A stretch of DNA of 16,853 nt from DATLOJ01 sp035536315 (lineage in GTDB: Bacteria > Actinomycetota > CADDZG01 > JAHWKV01), in contig DATLOJ010000053.1 in the NCBI GenBank assembly GCA_035536315.1, positions 1-16,853 on the forward strand. Direction: 5' to 3'. Below the pieces are notes generated by a model that had not been told where the DNA came from, made no database searches, and was given only the letters and a program-made list of their open reading frames with translations. The position numbers and the translations under genes were made by a program. Shown here piece by piece: positions 7,446 through 12,895 of the stretch (its first letter is position 1; each line of letters opens with the position of its first letter).

Positions 7446-8299
7446 TGACCACTCACGCAACTCCTGAAACCCTCAGCGCGTTGATCGATGATGAGCTCGC
7501 TTCAGACGAACGCGCCCGTATCCAGGAGCACATTCACACTTGTGCCCAGTGCGCCGGCAGGCACGACGCGCTGGCATCGACGGCGCACAAGATGCGCTCG
7601 TTGCCGGAGGTTGTCCCAACACCGAGTGAATCACTCGCTCTTCGCAGGACCCTGCTTGACAACGTTCCCGTTAGAGCGCGAGCTGCTTCCGTTGCATCCA
7701 CGTTTCTAAAGCGGACCCGTCCTCAAAAAACCTCTCCCGGCTGGGCGATCGCCGGACTCATTGGGCTCGTTGCAGTTGCCGCGGCTGGGTGGGCCGTGCT
7801 TCGCCCAAGCGGGCAGGCGTTCAACCCGGAGCCAGCCGCCGACACGACCGCGAGCGAGGTCTTCAATTTCGACAATGATGAGGAGATTCGCGACACACTG
7901 TCCGCCCACCCGGACGTACGAAGCGGAGCCGGCAAGTACACCGTGGCGGACGTGGGCACCGCTCAGGACGAAGCATCGAAAGTGGTGGCTGGAAGAGCCG
8001 GCCCCCCGCCGCAAGAGCAGCGCACCGCAACGGATTCGAGCCAGCAGGAGGAAGCGGGAGCGCCCGGTGCTGCGACACAGTCGGCTTCCAGCTGCCTCGA
8101 GCTAGTTCTTCGCCGGATTCCTTATCCCGCAATGCCCGTGCTAGCGCGCAGCGCGACTTTCAAGCAGGAGCCGGCATGGGTACTGGCCTACGCTTACTCG
8201 ACGAACCGCCGAAAGGACGCCCCCTTGAACAGCGTTCAGGTTTGGATCGTGAGACCAGCGGATTGCAGCACGCTTCAGTACTCCAGCTTCAGAATCTAG
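7445..8299 (+). CDS. Transmembrane zinc-finger anti-sigma factor
   Basis: A 284-aa predicted anti-sigma factor for the preceding sigma factor. The N-terminal ~50 residues form a putative zf-HC2 anti-sigma domain ('LSALIDDELASDERARIQEHI') with the zinc motif H29-x3-C33-x2-C36. One membrane helix lies at about 99-119 (GWAIAGLIGLVAVAAAGWAVL). The remaining ~165 residues would be extracytoplasmic: a disordered Ala/Glu/Gln-rich linker, then a small folded domain from about 215 ('SCLELVLRRIPYPAMPVLARSATF...WVLAYAYSTNR...VQVWIVRPADC'). That domain has two cysteines that could form a disulfide or a redox switch; this is inference. The 1-nt overlap with the sigma gene indicates translational coupling. 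The stop lies 6 bp from the stop of the convergent zinc-ribbon gene. The mycobacterial counterpart in this position is Rv3912. Confidence 0.9.
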   Translation: MTTHATPETLSALIDDELASDERARIQEHIHTCAQCAGRHDALASTAHKMRSLPEVVPTPSESLALRRTLLDNVPVRARAASVASTFLKRTRPQKTSPGWAIAGLIGLVAVAAAGWAVLRPSGQAFNPEPAADTTASEVFNFDNDEEIRDTLSAHPDVRSGAGKYTVADVGTAQDEASKVVAGRAGPPPQEQRTATDSSQQEEAGAPGAATQSASSCLELVLRRIPYPAMPVLARSATFKQEPAWVLAYAYSTNRRKDAPLNSVQVWIVRPADCSTLQYSSFRI

Positions 8300-8305
8300 G
8301 GACTC

Positions 8306-8791
8306 TTACTCCCACAGTCTGAACGCAGCAACAAACGCTGCGACGGCGGCGCTGATTATGAATCTCCCATTGAGCAGCGCGGCTGCCGGCACTCCAACCA
8401 AAATCGGCCCAGCCGCCAGGCCGATAAACGTGCAGGCCGCCGCCAGGATCGCCAGTCCGCGGTCGCGCCCCCTCTTGAATCCGCCCGCGGCGACCACTCC
8501 TGTCGCGAGACCGACCAGCAGCGGCAGAAGAAACCCGCCGATTCCACCAATCAGCACAGTCAGCGCAGCCCCCAGCACAGTAGCGACCACGAGGCTGTAA
8601 ATGCCTGCCCTCACGTAGCCGAGGGTGTTCGGCCTCCTGGCGCTGGCAGGGGGAGCCGCGCACTCAGGGCATTTCATTCCTACGGAACTGACCTTCATGC
8701 AGTCGGTGCAGATAGGCCGGTCACACGCGCTGCATCTGACCCGCGTCTGTCTGCCCGCGTGCCTGTAGCAAGTAAGTTCGGGAGTGCTCAA
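8306..8791 (-). CDS. Small B-box/zinc-ribbon membrane protein
   Basis: A 161-aa protein. The N-terminal 45 residues carry a dense zinc-binding pattern: C8-x2-H11, C20-x2-C23, C28-x2-C31 and C41-x2-C44 (core 'CSACDRPICTDCM', then 'VGMKCPEC'). This matches the B-box-type zinc domain that precedes the membrane part of many actinobacterial rhomboid-family and other small membrane proteins. About four hydrophobic segments follow (GIYSLVVATVLGAALTVLIGGIGGFLLPLLVGLATGV; GLAILAAACTFIGLAAG; FIISAAVAAFVAAF). The rhomboid catalytic GxSG motif is absent, so it is not a protease of that family. The frame runs much further upstream into the divergent lipoprotein gene, but that extension is low-complexity shadow sequence. 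I chose the TTG at 8791 because it begins just before the first Cys and follows a -10-like hexamer. Function unknown. Confidence 0.82.
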   Translation of the reverse strand: MSTPELTCYRHAGRQTRVRCSACDRPICTDCMKVSSVGMKCPECAAPPASARRPNTLGYVRAGIYSLVVATVLGAALTVLIGGIGGFLLPLLVGLATGVVAAGGFKRGRDRGLAILAAACTFIGLAAGPILVGVPAAALLNGRFIISAAVAAFVAAFRLWE

Positions 8792-8798
8792 GAAGCGA

Positions 8799-8806
8799 AT
8801 TATGAT
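8799..8806. promoter_or_regulatory. Candidate bidirectional promoter core with overlapping -10 elements
   Basis: On the plus strand TATGAT (8801-8806) ends 6 nt before the lipoprotein ATG at 8813, so a start site at the usual distance would fall on the A of ATG. On the minus strand CATAAT (8804-8799) ends 7 nt before the TTG at 8791. The two hexamers share four base pairs in the near-symmetric ATTATGAT. The starts are only 21 bp apart and neither has a Shine-Dalgarno. The -35 regions are weak on both sides. Confidence 0.45.
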
Positions 8807-8812
8807 CGCTGT

Positions 8813-9400
8813 ATGCGGCGGACCGTTGTGGGCGTGCTCTTGATTTTCCTGCTGGTCGCCTGCACAAGGCCCGGAACCGATGATCCGACGGTTGGGGGGC
8901 CTGGCGTTCCGACCTCGACTGTGAGCCCATCCGGACGGCCCGACACTCCAGAGTGCTCCGGGCAGCAAGGCGGCACCGAGACGTATGTATGGCTGACCGA
9001 TGTCTCCACGGCTCAGGGATCCGTTTCCGACACGGTGACATTTCAATTCCAGTCGGTCGGCGACCCTCAGGTAACCCCTGCCGTTCCAAAGTTCGAGCTC
9101 GCTGAGGCAGCTCCGCCGTTTGCAGACGAAAGCGATCGGCGGATTGAAGTGGACGGCGTTGTTCACTACCGGCTCATCTTCCACGGGGCAACGGGCGCGC
9201 ACACTGAGGGCGAACGCGTCGTCGAAACGTATAAGGGTCCCCGTGAGTTCAAGCCGGGCTTTCCCGTTCTAGCCGAGCTCGAACTCTTAGGAGACTTCGA
9301 AGCGACGCTCTCATGGATAGCGGGCATCAGCCGTGACAGCTGCCCCAAGGTTCAGACTGATGACAGCGCGCTTCGCATGACCCTGGAGTTCCCGCACTAA
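8813..9400 (+). CDS. Lipoprotein with AMIN-like beta domain
   Basis: A 195-aa predicted lipoprotein: Arg-Arg start, hydrophobic core and lipobox L-V-A-C with acylated Cys17 (MRRTVVGVLLIFLLVAC). A Pro/Thr/Ser/Gly-rich linker runs to about residue 45. The folded region from about 60 has 'YVWLTDVSTAQGSVSDTVTFQF', 'VVHYRLIFHGATGAHT', 'YKGPREFKPGFPVLAELELLGDFEATLSWIAGISR' and 'LRMTLEFPH', matching the AMIN-like domain found in secreted actinobacterial proteins, where the 'PGFPVLAEL...GDFE' part is distinctive. The role is unknown; AMIN domains proper bind peptidoglycan, and envelope association is inferred. The frame is open upstream to 8759, but the ATG at 8813 gives the exact signal peptide and follows a -10-like TATGAT. 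The gene is divergent from the zinc-ribbon gene and 49 bp upstream of trxB. Confidence 0.85.
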   Translation: MRRTVVGVLLIFLLVACTRPGTDDPTVGGPGVPTSTVSPSGRPDTPECSGQQGGTETYVWLTDVSTAQGSVSDTVTFQFQSVGDPQVTPAVPKFELAEAAPPFADESDRRIEVDGVVHYRLIFHGATGAHTEGERVVETYKGPREFKPGFPVLAELELLGDFEATLSWIAGISRDSCPKVQTDDSALRMTLEFPH

Positions 9401-9437
9401 AGATCGCGAATCGACCGGGGGGCTTGCAGGGCGGCGT

Positions 9438-9443
9438 TATCCT
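9438..9443 (+). promoter_or_regulatory. Candidate -10 hexamer (TATCCT) for a leaderless trxB transcript
   Basis: TATCCT fits TANNNT and ends 6 nt before the trxB ATG at 9450, the same geometry as the lipoprotein promoter. There is no Shine-Dalgarno before trxB. TCGACC at 9411-9416 resembles a -35 but lies 21 bp from the hexamer, which is too far. Prediction only. Confidence 0.35.
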
Positions 9444-9449
9444 TCGGAC

Positions 9450-10418
9450 ATGAGCAACGAGAACCACCACAAGGCGATCGTCGTCGGGTCGGGGCCGGCG
9501 GGACTGACGGCTGCGCTCTACTTGGCAAGAGCCAACCTGGACCCGCTCGTCATAGAAGGATTCGAGGCAGGCGGCCAGCTGATGCTGACCAGCGAGGTGG
9601 AGAACTACCCCGGCTTCTCCGATGGAATCATGGGGCCGGACCTCATGACGACCTTTCGCAAACAAGCTGAGCGATTCGGCGCGCAGTACATAACCGACGA
9701 CGCAACGGACGTGGCCGTCTCCTCGAGGCCGTTCAGAATCACCGTTGCAGGAGACGAGTACACCGCCGAAGCCGTGATCGTTTCCACCGGGGCGTCTGCC
9801 AAGATGCTCGGCCTGGAAAACGAACGGCGACTTCTGGGACGTGGCGTTTCAACCTGCGCCACCTGTGATGGAGCATTCTTTCGGGAACGAAGGCTCATAG
9901 TCGTGGGCGGTGGGGATTCGGCAATGGAGGAGGCCCTGTTTCTGACGCGCTTTGCTAGCAGCGTCACGGTGGTGCACCGAAGGGAGGAGTTGCGCGCATC
10001 CAAAATCATGCAGGAAAGAGCGCTCGCCAACTCCAAGATCAATTTCATTTGGAACAGCGGGATTGAAGAGATCCTCGGTGACACGACAGTTACGGGGGTC
10101 AGGATCAAGAACCTTCTGAATGGAGAGTCGACGGAGATGCCAATCGACGGTGTGTTCGTTGCGATAGGCCACACTCCCAACACCAAGCTATTCGAGAACA
10201 AGCTCGAGCTTGACGATGCCGGGTATCTGGTTGTGGGTTCCAGGTTGAGCTCTGACTTCGATCCCGTCTCGCCGTTTGCCACGCGAACCAGCGTGGAGGG
10301 CGTATTCGGAGCCGGCGATGTCGTCGACCACGTTTACAGGCAGGCGGTCACCGCCGCGGGGATGGGGTGCATGGCCGCGATCGATACCGAGAGGTGGCTT
10401 GAAGCACAGGGGCACTGA
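9450..10418 (+). CDS. trxB: Thioredoxin reductase (NADPH)
   Basis: Reduces thioredoxin with electrons from NADPH via FAD and a redox-active disulfide, in the cytoplasm. The 322 residues show the complete low-molecular-weight TrxB pattern: FAD-binding GSGPAG at 13-18, 'GGQLMLTSEVENYPGF' at 41-56, active-site C136-A-T-C139, NADPH-binding GGGDSA at 153-158, the NADPH phosphate motif HRREELRAS near 176-184, and the second FAD motif 'GVFGAGDVVD' with 'RQAVTAAGMGCMAA' near the C-terminus. A short insertion ('SSDFDPVSPFATR') sits just before that second FAD motif. The ATG at 9450 gives a family-typical N-terminus. In mycobacteria trxB is immediately followed by trxC; here a peptidase gene separates them. 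The stop is 2 bp before the next ATG. Confidence 0.97.
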   Translation: MSNENHHKAIVVGSGPAGLTAALYLARANLDPLVIEGFEAGGQLMLTSEVENYPGFSDGIMGPDLMTTFRKQAERFGAQYITDDATDVAVSSRPFRITVAGDEYTAEAVIVSTGASAKMLGLENERRLLGRGVSTCATCDGAFFRERRLIVVGGGDSAMEEALFLTRFASSVTVVHRREELRASKIMQERALANSKINFIWNSGIEEILGDTTVTGVRIKNLLNGESTEMPIDGVFVAIGHTPNTKLFENKLELDDAGYLVVGSRLSSDFDPVSPFATRTSVEGVFGAGDVVDHVYRQAVTAAGMGCMAAIDTERWLEAQGH

Positions 10419-10420
10419 TC

Positions 10421-11194
10421 ATGCGCAGGCCACTAGTCGCGATGGCACTGGCCACTTTGCTCCTATCAACCCCTAACGCGTCCCACTCTTCCGAGGCAGC
10501 AAGTCGAGTCGTGGCCGAACGGCCCAGTTGGTATGCCCCCATCATCAAAGACGGGAAGGCGTTTCCAGTTGTTCTTCCTGCCGATGGCAGGTGGCTCAAC
10601 TGGCGCGACACCTACGGGGCCCCCCGCATGCGGCTCGAGCCCGATGGGGTTTGGCGGCAGGTAGGCACCCATCAGGGAATCGACGTGTATGCGGAGCAGG
10701 GAACGCCGGTGGTTTCAATCTCGGACGGGGTGGTCGAAAACATCGGCTGGACGCTCTATTCGGGGTGGCGAGTGGGAGTGCGCGGAAGCGACGGACGTTA
10801 CTACTTCTACGCACATCTGCTTCAGCCCTTCGCGCCGGGAATCGGCGGTGGCTCGAGAGTGAGGGCCGGCGACCAGCTGGGCTTGCTCGGATCGTCCGGG
10901 TATGGGGAGGAGGGAACGGTCGATGAGTTCCCCGCTCATCTGCACTTTGGGTTGCAGGCCGCAGGTGGGGCCTGGCTGAACCCCCACGAGATGCTGCGCG
11001 ACCTGTACCTGCACTCTGTATCAACGCTTCGGGAAGCGCGCCGAGCTGAAGCAGAGCTCGGGAAGCGGCGGCAATCGGTTGCCGCCAGGGCCTTCGGGGC
11101 CGCTGCCCCGCCCAACGAGGCAATAGCCGAGCAGCTCACCTTGATCGAGCGTGAGGCAGCCCGCGTTAGGCCGAAGGTCTTCGGGGGAGACTAA
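10421..11194 (+). CDS. Secreted M23 (LytM-type) zinc metallopeptidase
   Basis: A 257-aa exported protein that probably cleaves peptidoglycan cross-bridges or activates another hydrolase. Residues 1-26 look like a Sec signal peptide (MRRPLVAMALATLLLSTPNAS). The M23 domain covers about 80-195, with all zinc and catalytic residues visible: H84-Q-G-I-D88 (HxxxD), Y-A-H132 and H173-L-H175. The C-terminal ~55 residues are charged and helical ('REARRAEAELGKRRQSVAARAF', 'EQLTLIEREAARVR'), possibly a coiled coil. The ATG lies 2 bp after the trxB stop with a weak 'AGGGG' about 9 nt upstream, so it is probably co-transcribed with trxB. Its place between trxB and trxA is unusual. Because the active site is intact, I read it as a true enzyme and not a degenerate LytM activator, though the physiological substrate is unknown. 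Confidence 0.88.
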   Translation: MRRPLVAMALATLLLSTPNASHSSEAASRVVAERPSWYAPIIKDGKAFPVVLPADGRWLNWRDTYGAPRMRLEPDGVWRQVGTHQGIDVYAEQGTPVVSISDGVVENIGWTLYSGWRVGVRGSDGRYYFYAHLLQPFAPGIGGGSRVRAGDQLGLLGSSGYGEEGTVDEFPAHLHFGLQAAGGAWLNPHEMLRDLYLHSVSTLREARRAEAELGKRRQSVAARAFGAAAPPNEAIAEQLTLIEREAARVRPKVFGGD

Positions 11195-11209
11195 ATTGAC
11201 CGGCTGAGC

Positions 11210-11215
11210 TAGAAT
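11210..11215 (+). promoter_or_regulatory. Candidate -10 hexamer (TAGAAT) for trxA
   Basis: TAGAAT differs from TATAAT at one position and lies 15 bp after the M23 gene stop. A start site near 11222 would give a leader of about 46 nt containing the Shine-Dalgarno and hairpin described separately. TTGACC at 11196-11201 is only 8 bp upstream, too close to act as its -35. Confidence 0.35.
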
Positions 11216-11236
11216 GTTGCACATACAACTACTTTT

Positions 11237-11245
11237 AAAGGAGGG
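11237..11245 (+). promoter_or_regulatory. Strong Shine-Dalgarno for trxA
   Basis: AAAGGAGGG is a near-perfect match to the 16S rRNA 3' tail and the strongest ribosome-binding site in the window. The gap from GGAGG (11240-11244) to the ATG at 11268 is 23 nt, too long for normal use, but no start codon lies closer in frame. A hairpin occupies 15 of those nt. Confidence 0.75.
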
Positions 11246-11246
11246 A

Positions 11247-11261
11247 AGGCGCCCGGCGCCT
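11247..11261 (+). promoter_or_regulatory. Hairpin between Shine-Dalgarno and trxA start codon
   Basis: AGGCGC (11247-11252), loop CCG, then GCGCCT (11256-11261): a perfect 6-bp stem, mostly G-C. Folding it out leaves 8 nt between GGAGG and ATG, the ideal spacing. The structure therefore probably sets the spacing or regulates translation of trxA. Confidence 0.6.
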
Positions 11262-11267
11262 CAAGAG

Positions 11268-11606
11268 ATGGCAGACCTGAATGCAGTTACAGACGACACG
11301 TTCGACAGCGAGGTAATCGACTCCCAGACCCCGGTCCTGATCGACTTCTGGGCGGAATGGTGCGGGCCATGCAAGATGATCGAGCCGCACGTCGAGGCCG
11401 TCGCACAGGAGACCAAGGGCAGGTTGAAGGTCATGAAGATGCACCTCGACCAGAACCCCCGGACCTCCAACAAGTACGGCGTGATGGGTATCCCGACCCT
11501 GGTCCTATTCATGGACGGGCAGGAGAAGACCCGGCTTGTAGGAGCCCGGCCCAAGGCCAACATCTTGAGCGAGATCGAGCCTTACCTGGCCAAGGCCACC
11601 GCCTAG
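11268..11606 (+). CDS. trxA: Thioredoxin
   Basis: A 112-aa classical thioredoxin, the cytoplasmic protein-disulfide reductant recharged by TrxB. The active site W31-C-G-P-C35 sits in 'VLIDFWAEWCGPCKMIEPHVEAVA'. The cis-proline is in 'GVMGIPTLVLFMDGQE' (Pro76), and the last helix ends 'ILSEIEPYLAKA'. I chose the ATG at 11268 because it gives the family-typical N-terminus (MADLNAVTDDTFDSEVI). An in-frame ATG at 11214 would add 18 unrelated residues and translate through the strong Shine-Dalgarno. Translation probably depends on that Shine-Dalgarno and the hairpin between it and the start codon. The gene lies 73 bp after the M23 peptidase stop and is followed by a terminator-like stem. The product is closer to mycobacterial TrxC in gene position than to any other paralogue. 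Confidence 0.96.
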   Translation: MADLNAVTDDTFDSEVIDSQTPVLIDFWAEWCGPCKMIEPHVEAVAQETKGRLKVMKMHLDQNPRTSNKYGVMGIPTLVLFMDGQEKTRLVGARPKANILSEIEPYLAKATA

Positions 11607-11628
11607 GCAACTCAGCTCCAAAGGTGCA

Positions 11629-11649
11629 TTTCCGGCCGCGGGCCGGAAA
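11629..11649 (+). terminator. Terminator-like perfect hairpin after trxA
   Basis: TTTCCGGCC (11629-11637), loop GCG, GGCCGGAAA (11641-11649): a perfect 9-bp stem beginning 22 nt after the trxA stop. No U-tract follows (next bases GATTCG), so it may be a weak or U-less terminator, a 3' stability hairpin or an attenuator ahead of the amidase gene. Confidence 0.5.
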
Positions 11650-11680
11650 GATTCGAGGTCCCCAGGCACCGCGGGCACGG

Positions 11681-11686
11681 TAGTCT
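11681..11686 (+). promoter_or_regulatory. Candidate -10 hexamer (TAGTCT) for the amidase gene
   Basis: TAGTCT fits TANNNT and ends 7 nt before the GTG at 11694, giving a leader of zero or one nt. It lies downstream of the terminator-like stem, so the amidase may have its own transcript. The adjacent GAAGG is too close to the GTG to serve as a Shine-Dalgarno. Prediction only. Confidence 0.35.
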
Positions 11687-11693
11687 GAAGGCA

Positions 11694-12755
11694 GTGGAAC
11701 TACTCAAAACAGGTCAGCGCTCGCGCGCTGTCCACAAGCTCCAGGATCGGCTTACCCAGCTCGGGTTTCAGATCGACGACTCCGAGCGCGGCGGCCTATT
11801 CGGCGCATCCACCCAGGCAGCGGTCAGGGAGCTCCAGCAACGGCGCGGTCTCAATGTCGACGGAATCGTCGGCGGCGCCACTTGGAGAGAGCTGGTCGAG
11901 AGTGGCTGGAAGCTGGGCGACAGGCCCCTTTTAGTAGCGGACCCACTCCTTCGCGGAGACGACATCCGAGATCTGCAGTCCAGGCTCAACGGCCTCGGTT
12001 TCGGGGCGGGAAAGCACGATGGGATCTTCGGGCTTCGCACGGAGATGGCCCTCAAAGACTTCCAGCGCAACCTGGCCGTAGGCGAGGACGGGATCGCCGG
12101 GCCAGAGACCGTCGCCGCTCTTGACCGGCTGCGCATGGTGCTGCGAACCGAGCTCGGCCCCCGGACGCGGGAAAGGGCCGCGCGTCAATCGTCGCCCAGG
12201 GGCATAAAGGGAAAGCGAGTGGCTCTCGACCCCGGTCATGGAGGGGACGACCCCGGCGAGGCCGGCCCCTCCGGGGAGACCGAGGCCGAGGTTGCCTTCC
12301 TGCTGGCCGCCCTTCTCGGCAGAATGCTCGAGGAGCGCGGCGCGATCGTGATGCTCACCAGGGGGCCCATAGAAAACCCCAGCGAGTCCGAGCGGACCAA
12401 GAGAAGCAACGACTTCGAGGCCGACCTTTTCGTCTCGATTCACTTGAACGCCCACCCCAGCGAGGTGGCTATGGGCGCTGCCACGTACTACTTCGAGCGT
12501 GAGGGTGTGGCCTCGGAGCCGGGAGAGCACCTGGCGGACATCGTTCAAACCGAGCTTGTGTCCATTGGGAGCCAGGACTGCCGATCACACGGGAAGGCCT
12601 ACCCCATTCTTCTCGAGACAAGAATGCCGGCGATCCTTGTCGAACCTGGGTTCATTACGAACCCCGACGAGGCCAAGATGCTGGGGGATCAGGACGGGGC
12701 CACCCAAGTGCTGGCCTCCCTCGCGTCAGCAGTGGAGCGTTACTTCTCGGAGTAA
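11694..12755 (+). CDS. cwlM: CwlM-like N-acetylmuramoyl-L-alanine amidase family protein
   Basis: A 353-aa protein with two N-terminal peptidoglycan-binding domains (PG_binding_1; about 7-70, 'VHKLQDRLTQLGF...STQAAVRELQQRRGLNVDGIVG', and about 85-148, 'IRDLQSRLNGLGF...ALKDFQRNLAVGEDGIAG') and a C-terminal Amidase_3 domain (about 172-351). Zinc and catalytic positions look intact: D-P-G-H182, a Glu cluster at 195-199, S-I-H250 in 'SIHLNA', and E307 in 'VEPGFITN'. No signal peptide or membrane helix precedes the first domain. Mycobacterial CwlM (Rv3915), same architecture and genomic position, is known to act in the cytoplasm as a phosphorylated regulator of MurA. That makes a regulatory role likely here, although enzymatic activity cannot be excluded. 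The GTG at 11694 is the only start that keeps domain 1 complete. The 3' end overlaps a proposed minus-strand small gene. Confidence 0.92.
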   Translation: MELLKTGQRSRAVHKLQDRLTQLGFQIDDSERGGLFGASTQAAVRELQQRRGLNVDGIVGGATWRELVESGWKLGDRPLLVADPLLRGDDIRDLQSRLNGLGFGAGKHDGIFGLRTEMALKDFQRNLAVGEDGIAGPETVAALDRLRMVLRTELGPRTRERAARQSSPRGIKGKRVALDPGHGGDDPGEAGPSGETEAEVAFLLAALLGRMLEERGAIVMLTRGPIENPSESERTKRSNDFEADLFVSIHLNAHPSEVAMGAATYYFEREGVASEPGEHLADIVQTELVSIGSQDCRSHGKAYPILLETRMPAILVEPGFITNPDEAKMLGDQDGATQVLASLASAVERYFSE

Positions 12756-12895
12756 TCCTCGAGGAGCTGAAGGTTGGGCCTGACCCCTTTGCGCGGCGGA
12801 GTCAACAGACCTCCCAGCACTCCCAGCGCAACCGCCACCAGGAAGGCCTTTAGCGCTCTAATCGCTACTTTCTTCAGCCCACGCCCCCGGTGCAA
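12740..12895 (-). CDS. Proposed small membrane protein (51 aa), convergent with the amidase gene
   Basis: A short frame found by translating the gap after parB. From the TTG at 12895 it encodes 51 aa: a basic N-terminus ('HRGRGLKKVAIRALK'), one hydrophobic helix (AFLVAVALGVLGGLLTP) and a polar tail ending 'LQLLEDYSEK'. The layout (basic, glycine-containing helix, then 'LLTPPRKG') faintly recalls YtxH-like proteins. Most codons from 12859 down end in G or C, as in neighbouring genes, although this part of the frame lies largely outside other coding sequence. It overlaps the end of parB by 38 nt and, on the opposite strand, the last 16 nt of the amidase gene. No clear Shine-Dalgarno is visible, and a rarer start (CTG at 12877) is possible. 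It could be chance, but the transmembrane-plus-tail shape and codon bias favour a real gene at the end of the parAB operon. Confidence 0.5.
   Translation of the reverse strand: MHRGRGLKKVAIRALKAFLVAVALGVLGGLLTPPRKGVRPNLQLLEDYSEK

Noticed and set aside
8792..9202. Minus-strand extension of the zinc-ribbon frame by 137 codons
   Set aside because: The extension lies antisense to the lipoprotein gene, is low-complexity Arg/Gly/Pro-rich, and has no family features; the zinc motif begins right after the TTG at 8791.
9605..10282. 225-codon minus-strand frame opposite trxB
   Set aside because: Antisense shadow of a well-supported trxB; no recognisable domain.
11196..11201. TTGACC as a -35 for trxA
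   Set aside because: Only 8 bp before TAGAAT, and no -10-like hexamer lies 16-18 bp downstream of it.
11214..11267. Upstream ATG start giving thioredoxin 18 extra residues
   Set aside because: The extra residues would be encoded by the Shine-Dalgarno and hairpin and are unlike the thioredoxin family.
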